A DNA stretch of 64,000 nt from assembly GCF_004345705.1 (NCBI RefSeq), contig NZ_SLWV01000019.1, positions 7,760 to 71,759 of the forward strand, given 5' to 3'. Positions 51,488 to 60,921 of this stretch are shown piece by piece. The translations under genes and the position numbers were made by a program. Numbering within the stretch: the first letter of the stretch is position 1; every line of letters starts with the position of its first letter. The notes under the pieces were generated by a model. The model was not told the origin of the DNA. It did no database searches and saw only the letters and a list, made by a program, of their open reading frames with translations. This stretch comes from Marinisporobacter balticus. GTDB taxonomy: Bacteria > Bacillota > Clostridia > Peptostreptococcales > Thermotaleaceae.

Positions 51488-52828
51488 ATGGAAATGATAA
51501 ATGATATATATGAAAAGATATCATATCCGTTCACAGTTTTTGAAATATGTATGATATACAGATACATATATGGTTTTTCAATACAGAAAGTGAGAAAAGT
51601 TATACTGGCTGCCATATTGATGGTATTTGTACTCGGGTTATTTATGCCAAGTACAGAAAAGGGCACGGAATTGGCATTGACAGTAACTGTTTTTCTATGT
51701 ATGGCTGTATTTTTCCTTTCTGTGCCTAAAAAAAGACTGAGACAGATGCTATGGATTTTTCCGAGTTTGGCGGCCGGTATTGTACCTGTATCCATGTTGT
51801 GGCTTTTCTTTCGAATTTTCATGAGTAATTCATCTGGTTTAGCAGATGTAAATCCATTCGATATTATAGGGGATATTTTTTTATTGGTGTTTTTGCTGAT
51901 ATTATATTATCTGGATAAAAAATATCATTTTACAAGATGTATAAAACGTAATGAACGATTTTCTATATGTATTACGTCTTTTTTTATAGTAACAGTTTCC
52001 TTGATCTTTGTTGAAGGGAATATTGTATCCGTCTTTGGAAAATACACATCCATTACAGTATTGGGTGTATGGATAGGATTGGCTTTATTGTTATGGATTA
52101 TGATAAAGATGCTCATAAAAGGAACCTATGCACAATATTACATGGAAATAAATAAAAATAATGAGAAGATTATTGAGATGCAGATGCAGCATTTTGAAAC
52201 ATATAAGAAAACCCAAGAAGAAATACAAAAAATGCGTCATGATATGAAAAATCATTTAGCTTGCATGAAAATCCTACTGGATGCAGGTAAAGAAGAAGAA
52301 TTAAAGGCTTATTTAGAGGAGATGATAGAAACGGTTTCTTGGTTATCACCCAATATTCAGACAAATATTGATATTGTTGATGCTATCATTGGTTCAAAAT
52401 ATCAAGAGGCGAAAGCATTTAATATATCTATACAAGTTGACGGAAAATTATCTTTTGCAACAAATGTTAAGGCGATTGATTGGTGCAAAATATTTGCCAA
52501 TGCTATTGATAATGGAATGGAGGCATTAAGAAAACTTGAAGATAAAGAAAATAAAATCTTGACTATTACTATTGAAAAAAGCTCTAATTTTGTACTGATT
52601 CGGTTTGAAAATCAGTGCAAAAGTCAGGTGAAGATTGAAAACAGGAACGTGCATAGTCATAAGGAAGATCCAGAAAATCATGGCTTTGGGTTAGAAAATA
52701 TTCGTAGTGCTGTTAAGAATTATAGTGGTGATATGAACCTTTTCTGCCAAGAGAAAAAGGGAGACTGGTATTTTATTACGGAAGTTTTAATTCCAACCCA
52801 TGAAGCGTGCAATTCGTCACATAGATAA
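51488..52828 (+). CDS. AgrC-like sensor histidine kinase
   Basis: A 446-residue kinase starting 1 base after the regulator's stop. The N-terminal 215 residues hold about six helices (VILAAILMVFVLGLFM, FFIVTVSLIFVEGNI, WIGLALLLWIMIKML). Then come a coiled linker and H-box MRHDMKNHLACMKILLDAGK (histidine near residue 252), the N-box CKIFANAIDNGMEALRKLED and the G-box HGFGLENIRSAVKNYSGD of the GHKL type. With the regulator it forms a peptide-sensing-type two-component system. Its genes probably control the neighbouring CPBP protein. Confidence 0.9.
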   Translation: MEMINDIYEKISYPFTVFEICMIYRYIYGFSIQKVRKVILAAILMVFVLGLFMPSTEKGTELALTVTVFLCMAVFFLSVPKKRLRQMLWIFPSLAAGIVPVSMLWLFFRIFMSNSSGLADVNPFDIIGDIFLLVFLLILYYLDKKYHFTRCIKRNERFSICITSFFIVTVSLIFVEGNIVSVFGKYTSITVLGVWIGLALLLWIMIKMLIKGTYAQYYMEINKNNEKIIEMQMQHFETYKKTQEEIQKMRHDMKNHLACMKILLDAGKEEELKAYLEEMIETVSWLSPNIQTNIDIVDAIIGSKYQEAKAFNISIQVDGKLSFATNVKAIDWCKIFANAIDNGMEALRKLEDKENKILTITIEKSSNFVLIRFENQCKSQVKIENRNVHSHKEDPENHGFGLENIRSAVKNYSGDMNLFCQEKKGDWYFITEVLIPTHEACNSSHR

Positions 52829-52914
52829 TACGATTTATCCAAAAAACAGCAATATTAATTATTTTTTTGATAAGATACTTTCAAATAAATAATTAATATG
52901 AGGAGGAAAAGGCT

Positions 52915-53904
52915 GTGTATGAAAATGCAGTTATTCAAAAGATTGACAAGAAGCTATTTAAAAAGGACATAAATAAACTGGCGCGAACTTTAATTTGGTA
53001 TACGGTGATGATGTTTGCAGTAATGTTCTTATATATAATTGGCCTCAGCTTTAAAATTTTTATAGAAAATATGGAAGATATGAATAAGGGGTATGAATAT
53101 TTAGAATCGTGTGTCTTGAAAATGGAGAATAACGGAGTGATCTGTATTGTTGGAATCGCTATTGGGATGATTATAATTCTTTTATATCGTAAAAAGGAAT
53201 TATTTATTCATGATTTAACTGTAGTTCATGGCGAAATGGATTCAAAAAAATTTCTTGAGTTGTTTGTCTGCTTTATGGCACCACAGATTATGTTTTTTGT
53301 GATAGGGCTCTTGGCTGAGAAAATTTTGAATGAATATGGTTACAGTATATTAGGAGATATAGAGACGGCTTCGTCAAGCAGTACCACAATCTCAATGTTT
53401 TTGTATACGTCATTTTTAGGACCCATTGCAGAGGAAATTGTTTTTAGGGGTGCAGTGCTCAGAAAACTGGAACCCTATGGAAAACTGTTTGCAATTATAA
53501 TTTCAGCAGTATTGTTCGGTGCATTTCATGCGAATCTCATTCAAGGAATATTTGCTACTATGGTTGGTCTGATATTAGGATATGTGGCGATAGAGTATTC
53601 TATTAAGTGGTCAATCCTTATGCATATACTAAATAATTTCTTATTTAGTGATGTAATGGGATATTTACTGAAGAATATGAATGAGACATCTGGTAATATA
53701 CTGTCTAATGTAGTGATGGGAGGGTTTTTCCTAGCTGCCTGCGTTATTTTGTTTAAGAATAGAATGAGCATAAAAGCATATATTGAACAGAATAAAACAC
53801 AGAAAAAATTATATGCTTATCTGTTCATGTCTAGTTGGATGATAATATATCTGTTAGGAAATCTGATACTTGCAATTATGGGTATTGAAAAGATAACTGT
53901 ATAA
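52915..53904 (+). CDS. CPBP-family intramembrane metalloprotease
   Basis: A 329-residue membrane protein with about eight helices. Catalytic motifs: AEEIVFRGAVLRKL (EExxxR, near residue 180), AVLFGAFHANLIQGI (FxxxH) and LMHILNNFLF (HxxxN). GTG 52915 has AGGAGG upstream. Members process prenylated or membrane peptides or confer self-immunity to bacteriocins. Next to an AgrA/AgrC-like pair, a role in peptide maturation or immunity is a reasonable inference. A terminator follows, and it is the last cargo gene before the right end. Confidence 0.88.
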   Translation: MYENAVIQKIDKKLFKKDINKLARTLIWYTVMMFAVMFLYIIGLSFKIFIENMEDMNKGYEYLESCVLKMENNGVICIVGIAIGMIIILLYRKKELFIHDLTVVHGEMDSKKFLELFVCFMAPQIMFFVIGLLAEKILNEYGYSILGDIETASSSSTTISMFLYTSFLGPIAEEIVFRGAVLRKLEPYGKLFAIIISAVLFGAFHANLIQGIFATMVGLILGYVAIEYSIKWSILMHILNNFLFSDVMGYLLKNMNETSGNILSNVVMGGFFLAACVILFKNRMSIKAYIEQNKTQKKLYAYLFMSSWMIIYLLGNLILAIMGIEKITV

Positions 53905-53929
53905 TTGTGGTGTAAAGCAGAATAAGAAG

Positions 53930-53970
53930 ACGAAGGACAGAATTTATTTCTATCCTTCGTTATTTTTCTG
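53930..53970 (+). terminator. Rho-independent terminator
   Basis: ACGAAGGACAGAA (53930-53942) pairs with TTCTATCCTTCGT (53948-53960) with one mismatch, then TATTTTTCT. It ends the AgrA/AgrC-CPBP transcript before the element end. Confidence 0.7.
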
Positions 53971-54074
53971 TTGTTCTTCCTTTTCTTTACTGATTATCCT
54001 TTGTATCACCCTTAGCATAATCATATAAGCATCCATGATAATATATATGACAGTTTCTAGACAAATATGCAGTA

Positions 54075-54100
54075 TCGTAACAAGAGGCAATGGATACGGT
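54075..54100. other. right attachment site (arm plus core)
   Basis: Arm TCGTAACA 54075-54082, 10 bases, core GATACGGT 54093-54100. The arm is the reverse complement of the left arm. Confidence 0.75.
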
Positions 54101-54580
54101 CATTGCAGTAAAAATGATCCCGGTGATACCAGCACCTGCCCAAAGTATGATAATAGGGGCTAGTGCTGTTTTAGGTAATGCATTTAATACAACCATATAG
54201 GGATCTAATACTTTAGAAACAAAGTCAGACCACCATAAAAGAATAGCAACAATGGTTCCGAAGAAAGTTCCCAATAAAAAACCTACAATGGTTTCAAAAG
54301 AACTGATACCAATATGCTTAAAAAGAGAACCGCTCTTTGCAAGTTTTATAAACACCTGCCACATTTGAGAAGGATAACTTGTAAGGAATGTATCGATCAA
54401 CTCTGCTCTAGCAGCTACCTCCCAAAAAACAAAAAATACTATAAGTAAAGAAATTTGCGTAATTAAAATCGCCTTTTTTTTCTTTTGATGCATCCATAGA
54501 AAATGAAGATGTTCTTTAGAAACGTGTTTATTTATATTTTTTAGATGGTTAGGGCTGTTTACTTTATCTAACATGCACAT
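54093..54580 (-). pseudogene. ABC importer permease, N-terminal half (split gene)
   Basis: Minus strand from ATG 54580 (or 54574), with GGAAGGAG upstream. It reads a basic N-terminus, a helix (AILITQISLLIVFFVFWEVA), SYPSQMWQVFIKLAKSGSL, LGTFFGTIVAILLWW and ALPKTALAPIIILWAGAGIT up to FTAMTVSI at the core. The start overlaps the ATPase gene by about 15 bases. Beyond the core the frame reads about 30 element-encoded residues to a stop near 53987. Rejoined to 48289-47921 it would be a roughly 285-residue SsuC/ThiX-type permease. Confidence 0.9.
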
Positions 54581-55337
54581 CAAGCTCCTTCCATATGGTA
54601 TTAAAATAGTCCTTAAATTCAGGAGCTTCTCTAGATGAAAGAGGTGTTCTTTCATTTTCAAGGGTTAGCTTGATTTTATGGATACTTTTAACGAATGCAG
54701 GCCTTTTTGATAATACAATAATTCTGTCTGCCATAGAGATAGCTTCTGCTATATCATGGGTTACCATAATCGCTGTTTTTTCTTCTTTTTTCAATATATT
54801 TCCTATGTCATCTGCAACGGCAAGCCTCGTTTGATAATCTAGTGCGGAAAATGGTTCATCAAGAAGTAGTAGTTCAGGCTGGATTGCCAAGGTTCTAATA
54901 AGAGCAACCCTTTGTCGCATGCCACCAGATAATTGTCTTGGGTAATGATATTTAAACTCACCTAATCCATATATCTCTAGTAGCTTTTCTATGCTAGCTT
55001 TTGTATCTTCATTTAATTTGTTTTGGATTTCTAGTCCAATCAGAACATTATTTAATATATTTCTCCACTCGAATAGATGGTCTTTTTGAAACATATAACC
55101 TATGGTCTTGTTTGTGCCGTTTACTGGCTGACCATTTACAATCACTTCACCAGAGGAAGGTGTAAGGAGTCCTGATATGATAGATAAAATAGTTGATTTT
55201 CCACATCCACTAGGTCCTACAATTACAACGATTTCTCCCTTGTATACTTCAAAAGATAAATTTTTTATAGCGATTGTTTCACGTTCTAAAGTATGATAAT
55301 TCATTGATATATTTTTGATATCCACAATTTTTCCCAT
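54564..55337 (-). CDS. ABC importer ATP-binding protein (SsuB/TauB/ThiZ type)
   Basis: A 257-residue ATPase. Walker A: VGPSGCGKSTIL (near residue 38). Q-loop: MFQKDHLFEWRN. Signature: LSGGMRQRVAL. Walker B: LLLLDEPFSALDYQTR. H-switch: MVTHDIAEAIS. The F-Q-K-D-H-L-F-E-W pattern is usual in nitrate/sulfonate/taurine/pyrimidine importers. It is coupled to the permease gene that follows, which is now split, so the importer should be nonfunctional while the element is integrated. No substrate-binding protein is encoded nearby, so the substrate is unknown. Confidence 0.93.
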   Translation of the reverse strand: MGKIVDIKNISMNYHTLERETIAIKNLSFEVYKGEIVVIVGPSGCGKSTILSIISGLLTPSSGEVIVNGQPVNGTNKTIGYMFQKDHLFEWRNILNNVLIGLEIQNKLNEDTKASIEKLLEIYGLGEFKYHYPRQLSGGMRQRVALIRTLAIQPELLLLDEPFSALDYQTRLAVADDIGNILKKEEKTAIMVTHDIAEAISMADRIIVLSKRPAFVKSIHKIKLTLENERTPLSSREAPEFKDYFNTIWKELDVHVR

Positions 55338-55606
55338 GGGTATATTCCCCCTAAGCCGAAAATTTCAGTATATTTTTATATTATTCAATGGCAAAATATT
55401 TGTTACTTTATTAATAGTGCCGTTTCAAATGAAATAAACAGTTAACAATAAAAACATTACATATTTACATATTTACATGTATTACAAGTTAATAGATTGA
55501 ATTCATGGGGTTTGATAAGATTTTATATCCAAGTAATTTATTACAAGTCAAATAAATATTTAAGAGGGACTGCAACCATAGGATAGAATAAAAAGAAAAA
55601 GATGAT
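55338..55606. other. 269-bp intergenic leader of the ABC ATPase
   Basis: AT-rich, with no riboswitch (in particular no THI-box-like sequence) or clear dyad recognised. The minus-strand ribosome site GGGGGAAT lies before ATG 55337. Confidence 0.4.
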
Positions 55607-55800
55607 GTGAAAACGAAGGCGAAAATCAAGCATGAACATGATCTAGGATACAAGGAAATTCTTTCTCATAAGAAAACTTTTCTTGAATTTTAAGAAGTTT
55701 TGTAAAGAATTTATATTGAAAAATTTCAAATTTAGTAAGTTCAATATTTTTATTAGATCAAGATGTAGCTATAGAAGCATAGATAGAGGAATTTCCTGTT
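55607..55800 (+). pseudogene. Rpn/PD-(D/E)XK nuclease N-terminal remnant
   Basis: GTG 55607 reads KAKIKHEHDLGYKEILSHKK, then TFLEF and a stop. The following bases continue as FCKEFILKNFKF in another frame. This HDxxYKxxLSxKKxFLEL pattern starts Rpn (recombination-promoting nuclease) proteins. The catalytic part is missing. Confidence 0.5.
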
Positions 55801-55823
55801 AGAAGGAAGATTTTTACTTTTGA

Positions 55824-57014
55824 TTATATATGATCTATTGGAGGAGGTTTTACGGTGAAAGTCAAAATAGCACCTATTACAGAAAGGACAGCAGCGATCA
55901 AGAATGTAGGTTTTAAACCACCCGCATTTGTAACGATTATTGGACCGGCTAATGCAGCAATGCCATATGCCTGATAAACAACTCCGTAGTTTGCACCTAA
56001 ATTTTTAATACCAAAAAATTCTCCTGTTATTGTTGGGAATACGGCTAAGAATCCTCCAAAACAAAAAGCAACACCAGCTAAAGAGGCGAAGAAAGTAACG
56101 TAATTTAGAGCAAATATACTCATGCTAATCATGGATAGCGCAGAGATTATAAACATCATTGTTACGACTCTTATTCTACATAATTTATCTGAAAGTATAC
56201 CCCATATAAGTCTTCCACTAGCATTGAATAGTGCAATCATAGCAACTGTATTTGCGGCTACAGAAGCTTCTAACCCAGCTAATTGCATCCCAATATCTTT
56301 AGCAAGACCGATCACTAAAAGTCCACTCATACATCCAAATAAATACATGATCCAAATAAAATAGAAAGATTTGGTTTGAATCATTTCTAAAGTGCTAAAG
56401 ACAGTTTCTTTAGGATTATTAGCGTTTTTAATACTTGATTGATATTTAGTTGGTGGAAGGATTAAGAATTGAGATCCAATGAAACCTAAAATAGCATAGA
56501 TTGTACCTAAATAAAAGAATGTTGAAGAAATTCCACTACTAGCTAGGAAATGTTGAATGACAGATTTGAAAACTAAGCTACCAAGTCCAAAAGCACCAAC
56601 GGCTATACCTGTAATAAAACCTTTTTTCTCTGGAAACCATTTAACACAAGTAGATAATGGACAAACATAAGCAAAACCAACTCCAGTTCCAGCTATAATA
56701 CCATAATAAATATATAATTGGGTAAGAGAGGTAGCTGTAGAGGTGAGTATTAGTCCTCCACCATAAAGGAGAGCACCAATAGTAGCAACTTTTCTTGGGC
56801 CTATTTTATCTTGTAGTCTACCAGAAAAAATAGTTGAGAAAGCAAAAACAAAAACAGCAATTGAATAAGTAAGAACTACCTGACTTTTTTCCCAACCGAA
56901 TTTATCCATAAGTGGCTGATTAAACAAGCTCCATGTATAAATAGCACCTATACACATTTGTAATAATACAGCACCAAATACAACAACCCAACGCTTCATC
57001 ATTTTATTAGGCAT
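55824..57014 (-). CDS. OFA-family major facilitator transporter
   Basis: A 396-residue, 12-helix antiporter of the oxalate/formate family. Seen: VVVFGAVLLQMCIGAIYTWS, LFNQPLMDKFGWEKSQV, the MFS loop GRLQDKIGPRKVA and YGIIAGTGVGFAYVCPLSTC, then VKWFPEKKGFITGIAVGAFG. AAGGAGG lies upstream of ATG 57014. OFA transporters exchange small carboxylates, for example oxalate for formate. The true substrate cannot be told from sequence. Single gene. Confidence 0.9.
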   Translation of the reverse strand: MPNKMMKRWVVVFGAVLLQMCIGAIYTWSLFNQPLMDKFGWEKSQVVLTYSIAVFVFAFSTIFSGRLQDKIGPRKVATIGALLYGGGLILTSTATSLTQLYIYYGIIAGTGVGFAYVCPLSTCVKWFPEKKGFITGIAVGAFGLGSLVFKSVIQHFLASSGISSTFFYLGTIYAILGFIGSQFLILPPTKYQSSIKNANNPKETVFSTLEMIQTKSFYFIWIMYLFGCMSGLLVIGLAKDIGMQLAGLEASVAANTVAMIALFNASGRLIWGILSDKLCRIRVVTMMFIISALSMISMSIFALNYVTFFASLAGVAFCFGGFLAVFPTITGEFFGIKNLGANYGVVYQAYGIAALAGPIIVTNAGGLKPTFLIAAVLSVIGAILTFTVKPPPIDHI

Positions 57015-57239
57015 GAATACACCTCCTTTATAGTATAAGCTTTTTAATTAACAATCAAAGAAGAATAGTAGTCTTAATATTTTTTATATACTTGCGCATA
57101 TCTTCTTTTTTTATGTTTCAAACTTACCTTTAGTCTTTGGAAATATCTAAATGAAATACATTGATTATTTTTTATTATTTTACTAGATTAGTTATATAAT
57201 AACAATACAAATAAAAATCCAGGGACAATCTATTCGTAT

Positions 57240-57375
57240 ATGTTGTTGGATTTTTTTATGCCACAAATTTGCCTGTCTTTTAGAAGACATAGCTTCTGCT
57301 ATGTTATGGGTCACCATGATTGCTGTCTTTTTTTTATTTTTCAATATATTTCCTATGTCATCGGCAACGGCAGAC
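57240..57375 (-). pseudogene. fragment of an ABC ATPase gene
   Basis: Minus strand reads AVADDIGNILKNKKKTAIMV, then THNIAEAMSSKRQ, an internal stretch matching the C-terminal half of the ATPase at 54564-55337. It is only about 35 codons long and joined to a phosphoesterase fragment of the opposite strand. Confidence 0.75.
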
Positions 57376-57593
57376 CTGCGCATGGAGGCCAGTTTAGAAT
57401 TCCTATTCTTAATAAAGGAATTATATCTCCTGGTCAAGGGATGATTCCTAAATATGCTTTTATATTGTATAAATTTGGTAATCGTGTTATGGTTATTAGT
57501 AGAGGGATTGGGGATAGCATTATTCCTGTAAGAATTCATAACTGCATTACTATGATAAGGTGGGGCTGGTGTTTGATGTTGTGTAAGCGTTGA
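57376..57593 (+). pseudogene. metallophosphoesterase C-terminal fragment
   Basis: Plus strand reads AHGGQFRIPILNKGIISPGQ, then GMIPKYAFILYKFGNRVMVI and SRGIGDSIIPVRIHN, the end of a YkuE-type membrane-associated phosphoesterase, including the GHxHGGQ metal-ligand histidine. The rest of the gene is missing. No start or ribosome site. Confidence 0.75.
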
Positions 57594-57717
57594 AAATTTA
57601 TATTAGGCGAGTTAAGGAATAAAATATATCCTCTCTTTTTCGCAAGTAAAATCAAGCAATGCAATTTCCATTACACTATAATGACTATAGAGTGGTTGAA
57701 ACGAGGTGAACAGACGA

Positions 57718-58686
57718 ATGTATGAGTGGCACAAGCAAATCCAAATAATGGTTGATGAAATAGATGAGTGTATTAAAAATCGTAACAGTGAAGCAATAAC
57801 GCTACGATTTCTTTCTCGCAAGTTAGGTTATTCCAAATTTCATACTACGAGAAAATTTAAGGAAATATCGGGTATGCAATTTAGGGATTATCTGCGGCAT
57901 AGAAAATTAGCCTTTGCACTAAAAGAGGTTCGGGATAGTGAAAAAAGCATTTTGGATATTGCTTTTGAATATGGTTTTTCATCACATGAAGCTTTTACCA
58001 GAGCTTTCAAGGGAACATATGGTGTAACTCCAAGTGAATACCGAAAAAAGCCTAAGCCTGTCGTTCTTCGTACAAAAATAAACCCTTTCGACCGCTACTT
58101 TTTAGGATTTGGAGAGATGGGTATGATGAAATCTACAGATAATGTTAAAATTTATTTTGTAACCATTCCCGCACACAAATTTTTGCACATTAAAAATTAT
58201 GAGAGTAATGGGTATTGGGATTTTTGGCAAAAGCAAAGTCTGATTCCGGGACAGGACTGCGAAACAATTTGCGGCGTACTCGATAGTATCAAGGGCAAAT
58301 TGGATGACGATGGTGGGAGCGAATCTAACAGCGGCAGCGGTCAGATTATGGCGTACATTAATGACCCAGACGGTAGACTCTGCGATTGGGGTATTCCACG
58401 TACAGAGTGTTATGGTGCACGTCTTCCTTTTGATTATAAAGGCGAAGTACCACCACAAATACTTATGATGGATGTTCCCGAAGCCGAGTATATTGTTTTT
58501 GAACATGCGCCATTCGATTATGAGCAGGAAAATCGTAGTGTGGAGGAAAAGATGGAAAAGGCAATGGCAACTTTTGATTTTGCAGGAACCGGTTACTGCT
58601 TTGATACTTCCCCCGGTAGAATAATTTACTTTTCATTTAATCCGGAGCGGTTTTGGAAGTATATCAGGCCAGTGCGGAAGTCATAA
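57718..58686 (+). CDS. AraC-family regulator with GyrI-like C-terminal domain
   Basis: A 322-residue regulator. The N-terminal AraC DNA-binding domain spans residues 5-105: LRFLSRKLGYSKFHTTRKF and FSSHEAFTRAFKGTYGVTPS, then EYRKKPKP. The C-terminal domain (about 125-322) resembles the GyrI/SOUL-like effector-binding fold, with VKIYFVTIPAHKFLHIKNYE and ILMMDVPEAEYIVFEHAPF. The start ATG 57718 has GAGGTG 9 bases upstream; a GTG four codons earlier is less likely. A strong terminator follows, so it is a single gene. Such regulators respond to drugs or hydrophobic ligands. Confidence 0.88.
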   Translation: MYEWHKQIQIMVDEIDECIKNRNSEAITLRFLSRKLGYSKFHTTRKFKEISGMQFRDYLRHRKLAFALKEVRDSEKSILDIAFEYGFSSHEAFTRAFKGTYGVTPSEYRKKPKPVVLRTKINPFDRYFLGFGEMGMMKSTDNVKIYFVTIPAHKFLHIKNYESNGYWDFWQKQSLIPGQDCETICGVLDSIKGKLDDDGGSESNSGSGQIMAYINDPDGRLCDWGIPRTECYGARLPFDYKGEVPPQILMMDVPEAEYIVFEHAPFDYEQENRSVEEKMEKAMATFDFAGTGYCFDTSPGRIIYFSFNPERFWKYIRPVRKS

Positions 58687-58693
58687 TCAATAA

Positions 58694-58726
58694 AAAGCAC
58701 CTACCCAATGCGGTAGGTGCTTTATT
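58694..58726 (+). terminator. strong Rho-independent terminator
   Basis: AAAGCACCTACC (58694-58705) and GGTAGGTGCTTT (58712-58723) pair perfectly over 12 bp around CAATGC, then ATTA. Confidence 0.8.
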
Positions 58727-59000
58727 ACATATTGAAAGTGAAGTAGATTTTGATTTAAGACCAGATTGGTTTAGTTACAGAAGGCTGAATTGAGAATAGA
58801 ATTTGATATATAATATTTGGTATGGCAGTAGTAAAAAAATATTGAATATGCACGTATAATTTTTTCAAAGGTGGAATCGTCTATATATAAGAGGGCAATT
58901 TTAAAGAGGAGATTTATTTGGAAAAATGAATATATATAGACTAATGGTTGTAAAAATTTTGGTGTCTTGTTCTCTAATCATACAAGTGAGGTGAAATATT

Positions 59001-60797
59001 GTGAGACGTTTAAAAGAAATTTTGGCCAGCAGTATCAAAGGAATTTCTCTAGCAGGATTTCGTTTTCCAATGACGGTGGTCAATTTATTGTCAGCTGCTT
59101 CCATCATTTTTAGATTGATCGCCATTGATGAGGTACTGTCTATGATGCTTCAAAAGCTGATTTTTACGTTTGTGGTAGGTGCAGTTTTGGGCATGGTTGC
59201 ACAATTCGTAGTTGAAAGATTTCACAAGCTTTCCGGAAAGAGGGTTTTAGTCTATGGAGTAGCATCGCTATTTCTTGCAGGTTATTTTCTGATTTTGTTG
59301 CCTGCACCCGAAATTAGTGCTGAGATCACAATAAGAAGTTTCGTTGCAGTTTTTGCGCTAGTTTGCATGGTACTGTGGATCCCGCCTTATAAGTCGGAAG
59401 TTAACTTTAACTTAGTTGCTTTGGTTCACTTTAAATCTATTTTTACTTCTGTGCTCTATTCAGCTGTTCTTTCGGCAGGAATTGCAGCTATTATTGGAAC
59501 CATTGACATTTTGCTTTTTAAAGTCAATGATGATACGTATGCGTACACCATGACGGTCATCTGGGTGGTATTTGCTCCTGTTTACTATTTATCGCTCCTG
59601 CCAAGATTTAATTCAGAATCTGAAGCAGATCAAAGCATAGTCAAACACGCCAGTAGTTATCCAAAATCCCTTGATATTCTGGTGTCGAATATCGCAATTC
59701 CTTTGATTAGTGTATATACGTTAGTATTAATTGCTTATTTTGTAAAGATACTTTTCACGCTCACGTGGCCGTTTGGGCAGGTTGGACCAATGGTATTGAT
59801 TTACTCGATAGCCGGCCTTTTAATTTTTGTACTATCAAGTTTACTCGAAAATCGATTTGTTTTATTCTATCGTAAGATATTTCCGAAAATTCTTATTCCT
59901 GTTGTGATCATGCAGTTAATCTCTGTTGGCATTCGTTTGAATACATATGGTGTAACTGAGTCAAGATACTATATTGCTATCTTTGGAGTCTTCTCCATCA
60001 TAGTGGGGGCGCTTTTAAGTTTTAGCACGGTTTCAAAAAATGGACGAATTGCTTTACTTGCTGCTGCCTTCGCAATCATTTCAATTATTCCCCCGGTGGA
60101 TGCTTTTACTGTCTCTCGAAGGAGCCAAATTAACAGAATTCAATCTATCCTTGAAAATGAAGGGATGCTTATCGATGGTAAAATTATCAAGAAAGAGGAT
60201 GCATCTGAATATACCAAAGTTGAGACTACTAATATTTTGTATTATCTCGAAAGAAGCAGTTCACTGGAGTATATAGACTGGCTACCAGAGGATTTTACAA
60301 TCTATCATGATTTCAAAGCAACCTTTGGGTATAAACCGACGTATCCTACCCATAAGAATGGAGATCAACAATATATTAATGTTTCACTGGATACACAGCA
60401 ACCTTTACTAGTTTCAGGATATGATGTTCTGCTCAATACCTTTGTAGGCAGATATATGAACGAAAAAGAAATGAAAGACTTTGATTTTGAACTAAATGGT
60501 AAGATGTATCGATTGAAAGTGAACAGGATTCCAAATGATGAAGTGCGTGTTTCTATTTTGGATTCATTCGGTACTGAACTTGTTGGAACAGATCTCAATA
60601 AATTTGCTAAAGGAATCGTTGGCGAAGAAACCAATGTGACGAAGGAAGTGTTACCGCTAAAAGAGATGAGCTTTGATGTTATAAAAAATGAGTATAAGTT
60701 GAAAATTATTTTCCAAAACATAAGTTATGCATCTGGAAGGGGTTCTGATTCAGGCGCTGATTATGCCATTTATGTTTTGTTTGCAGCGTATAAGTGA
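59001..60797 (+). CDS. DUF4153 family multi-pass membrane protein
   Basis: A 598-residue protein with about 11 helices in residues 20-375 (LIFTFVVGAVLGMVAQFVV, VLVYGVASLFLAGYFLILLP, SVLYSAVLSAGIAAIIGTID and others) and a C-terminal exterior domain of about 220 residues (IQSILENEGMLIDGKIIKKE, KMYRLKVNRIPNDEVRVSIL). This layout is typical of DUF4153 proteins, whose function is unknown but which often sit in cell-envelope loci. The start is GTG 59001, with GTGAGGTG upstream. The 58727-59000 gap holds no gene. A shared terminator lies beyond the stop. Confidence 0.85.
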   Translation: MRRLKEILASSIKGISLAGFRFPMTVVNLLSAASIIFRLIAIDEVLSMMLQKLIFTFVVGAVLGMVAQFVVERFHKLSGKRVLVYGVASLFLAGYFLILLPAPEISAEITIRSFVAVFALVCMVLWIPPYKSEVNFNLVALVHFKSIFTSVLYSAVLSAGIAAIIGTIDILLFKVNDDTYAYTMTVIWVVFAPVYYLSLLPRFNSESEADQSIVKHASSYPKSLDILVSNIAIPLISVYTLVLIAYFVKILFTLTWPFGQVGPMVLIYSIAGLLIFVLSSLLENRFVLFYRKIFPKILIPVVIMQLISVGIRLNTYGVTESRYYIAIFGVFSIIVGALLSFSTVSKNGRIALLAAAFAIISIIPPVDAFTVSRRSQINRIQSILENEGMLIDGKIIKKEDASEYTKVETTNILYYLERSSSLEYIDWLPEDFTIYHDFKATFGYKPTYPTHKNGDQQYINVSLDTQQPLLVSGYDVLLNTFVGRYMNEKEMKDFDFELNGKMYRLKVNRIPNDEVRVSILDSFGTELVGTDLNKFAKGIVGEETNVTKEVLPLKEMSFDVIKNEYKLKIIFQNISYASGRGSDSGADYAIYVLFAAYK

Positions 60798-60854
60798 AAA
60801 AACTCATATTGCACTGTTTCGGAGATCATGAGGCTATGATTTGAGAGATTCAAT

Positions 60855-60910
60855 ATAAAAGGGTCTGCACTGTATGCATCTAAAATGTAGTACAGACAGA
60901 TCCTTTTATA
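60855..60910. terminator. terminator shared by convergent genes
   Basis: AAAAGGGTCTG... (60857 on) folds back on ...CAGACAGATCCTTTT (to 60906) with several internal bulges, flanked by A and T tracts. It suits both the DUF4153 gene and the oxidoreductase gene. Confidence 0.6.
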
Positions 60911-60921
60911 TTTGTTCAGAA

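Larger units (their letters stand above)
48282..54100. mobile_element. 5.8-kb serine-recombinase integrative element interrupting an ABC permease gene
   Basis: The permease halves at 47921-48289 and 54093-54580 each end in the same 8 bases (GATACGGT on plus). Inside, the left end has TGTTACGA (48301-48308) and the right end TCGTAACA (54075-54082), an inverted pair 11 and 10 bases from the cores, as expected for a serine-recombinase attP. Cargo: a membrane protein, the recombinase, an AgrA/AgrC-like pair and a CPBP protease. Excision at the core would rebuild the reading frame ACC GTA TCT ATC. Confidence 0.85.

Noticed and set aside
55338..55606. TPP or other riboswitch before the ABC importer
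   Set aside because: No THI-box-like conserved core or aptamer-like stem arrangement was seen.
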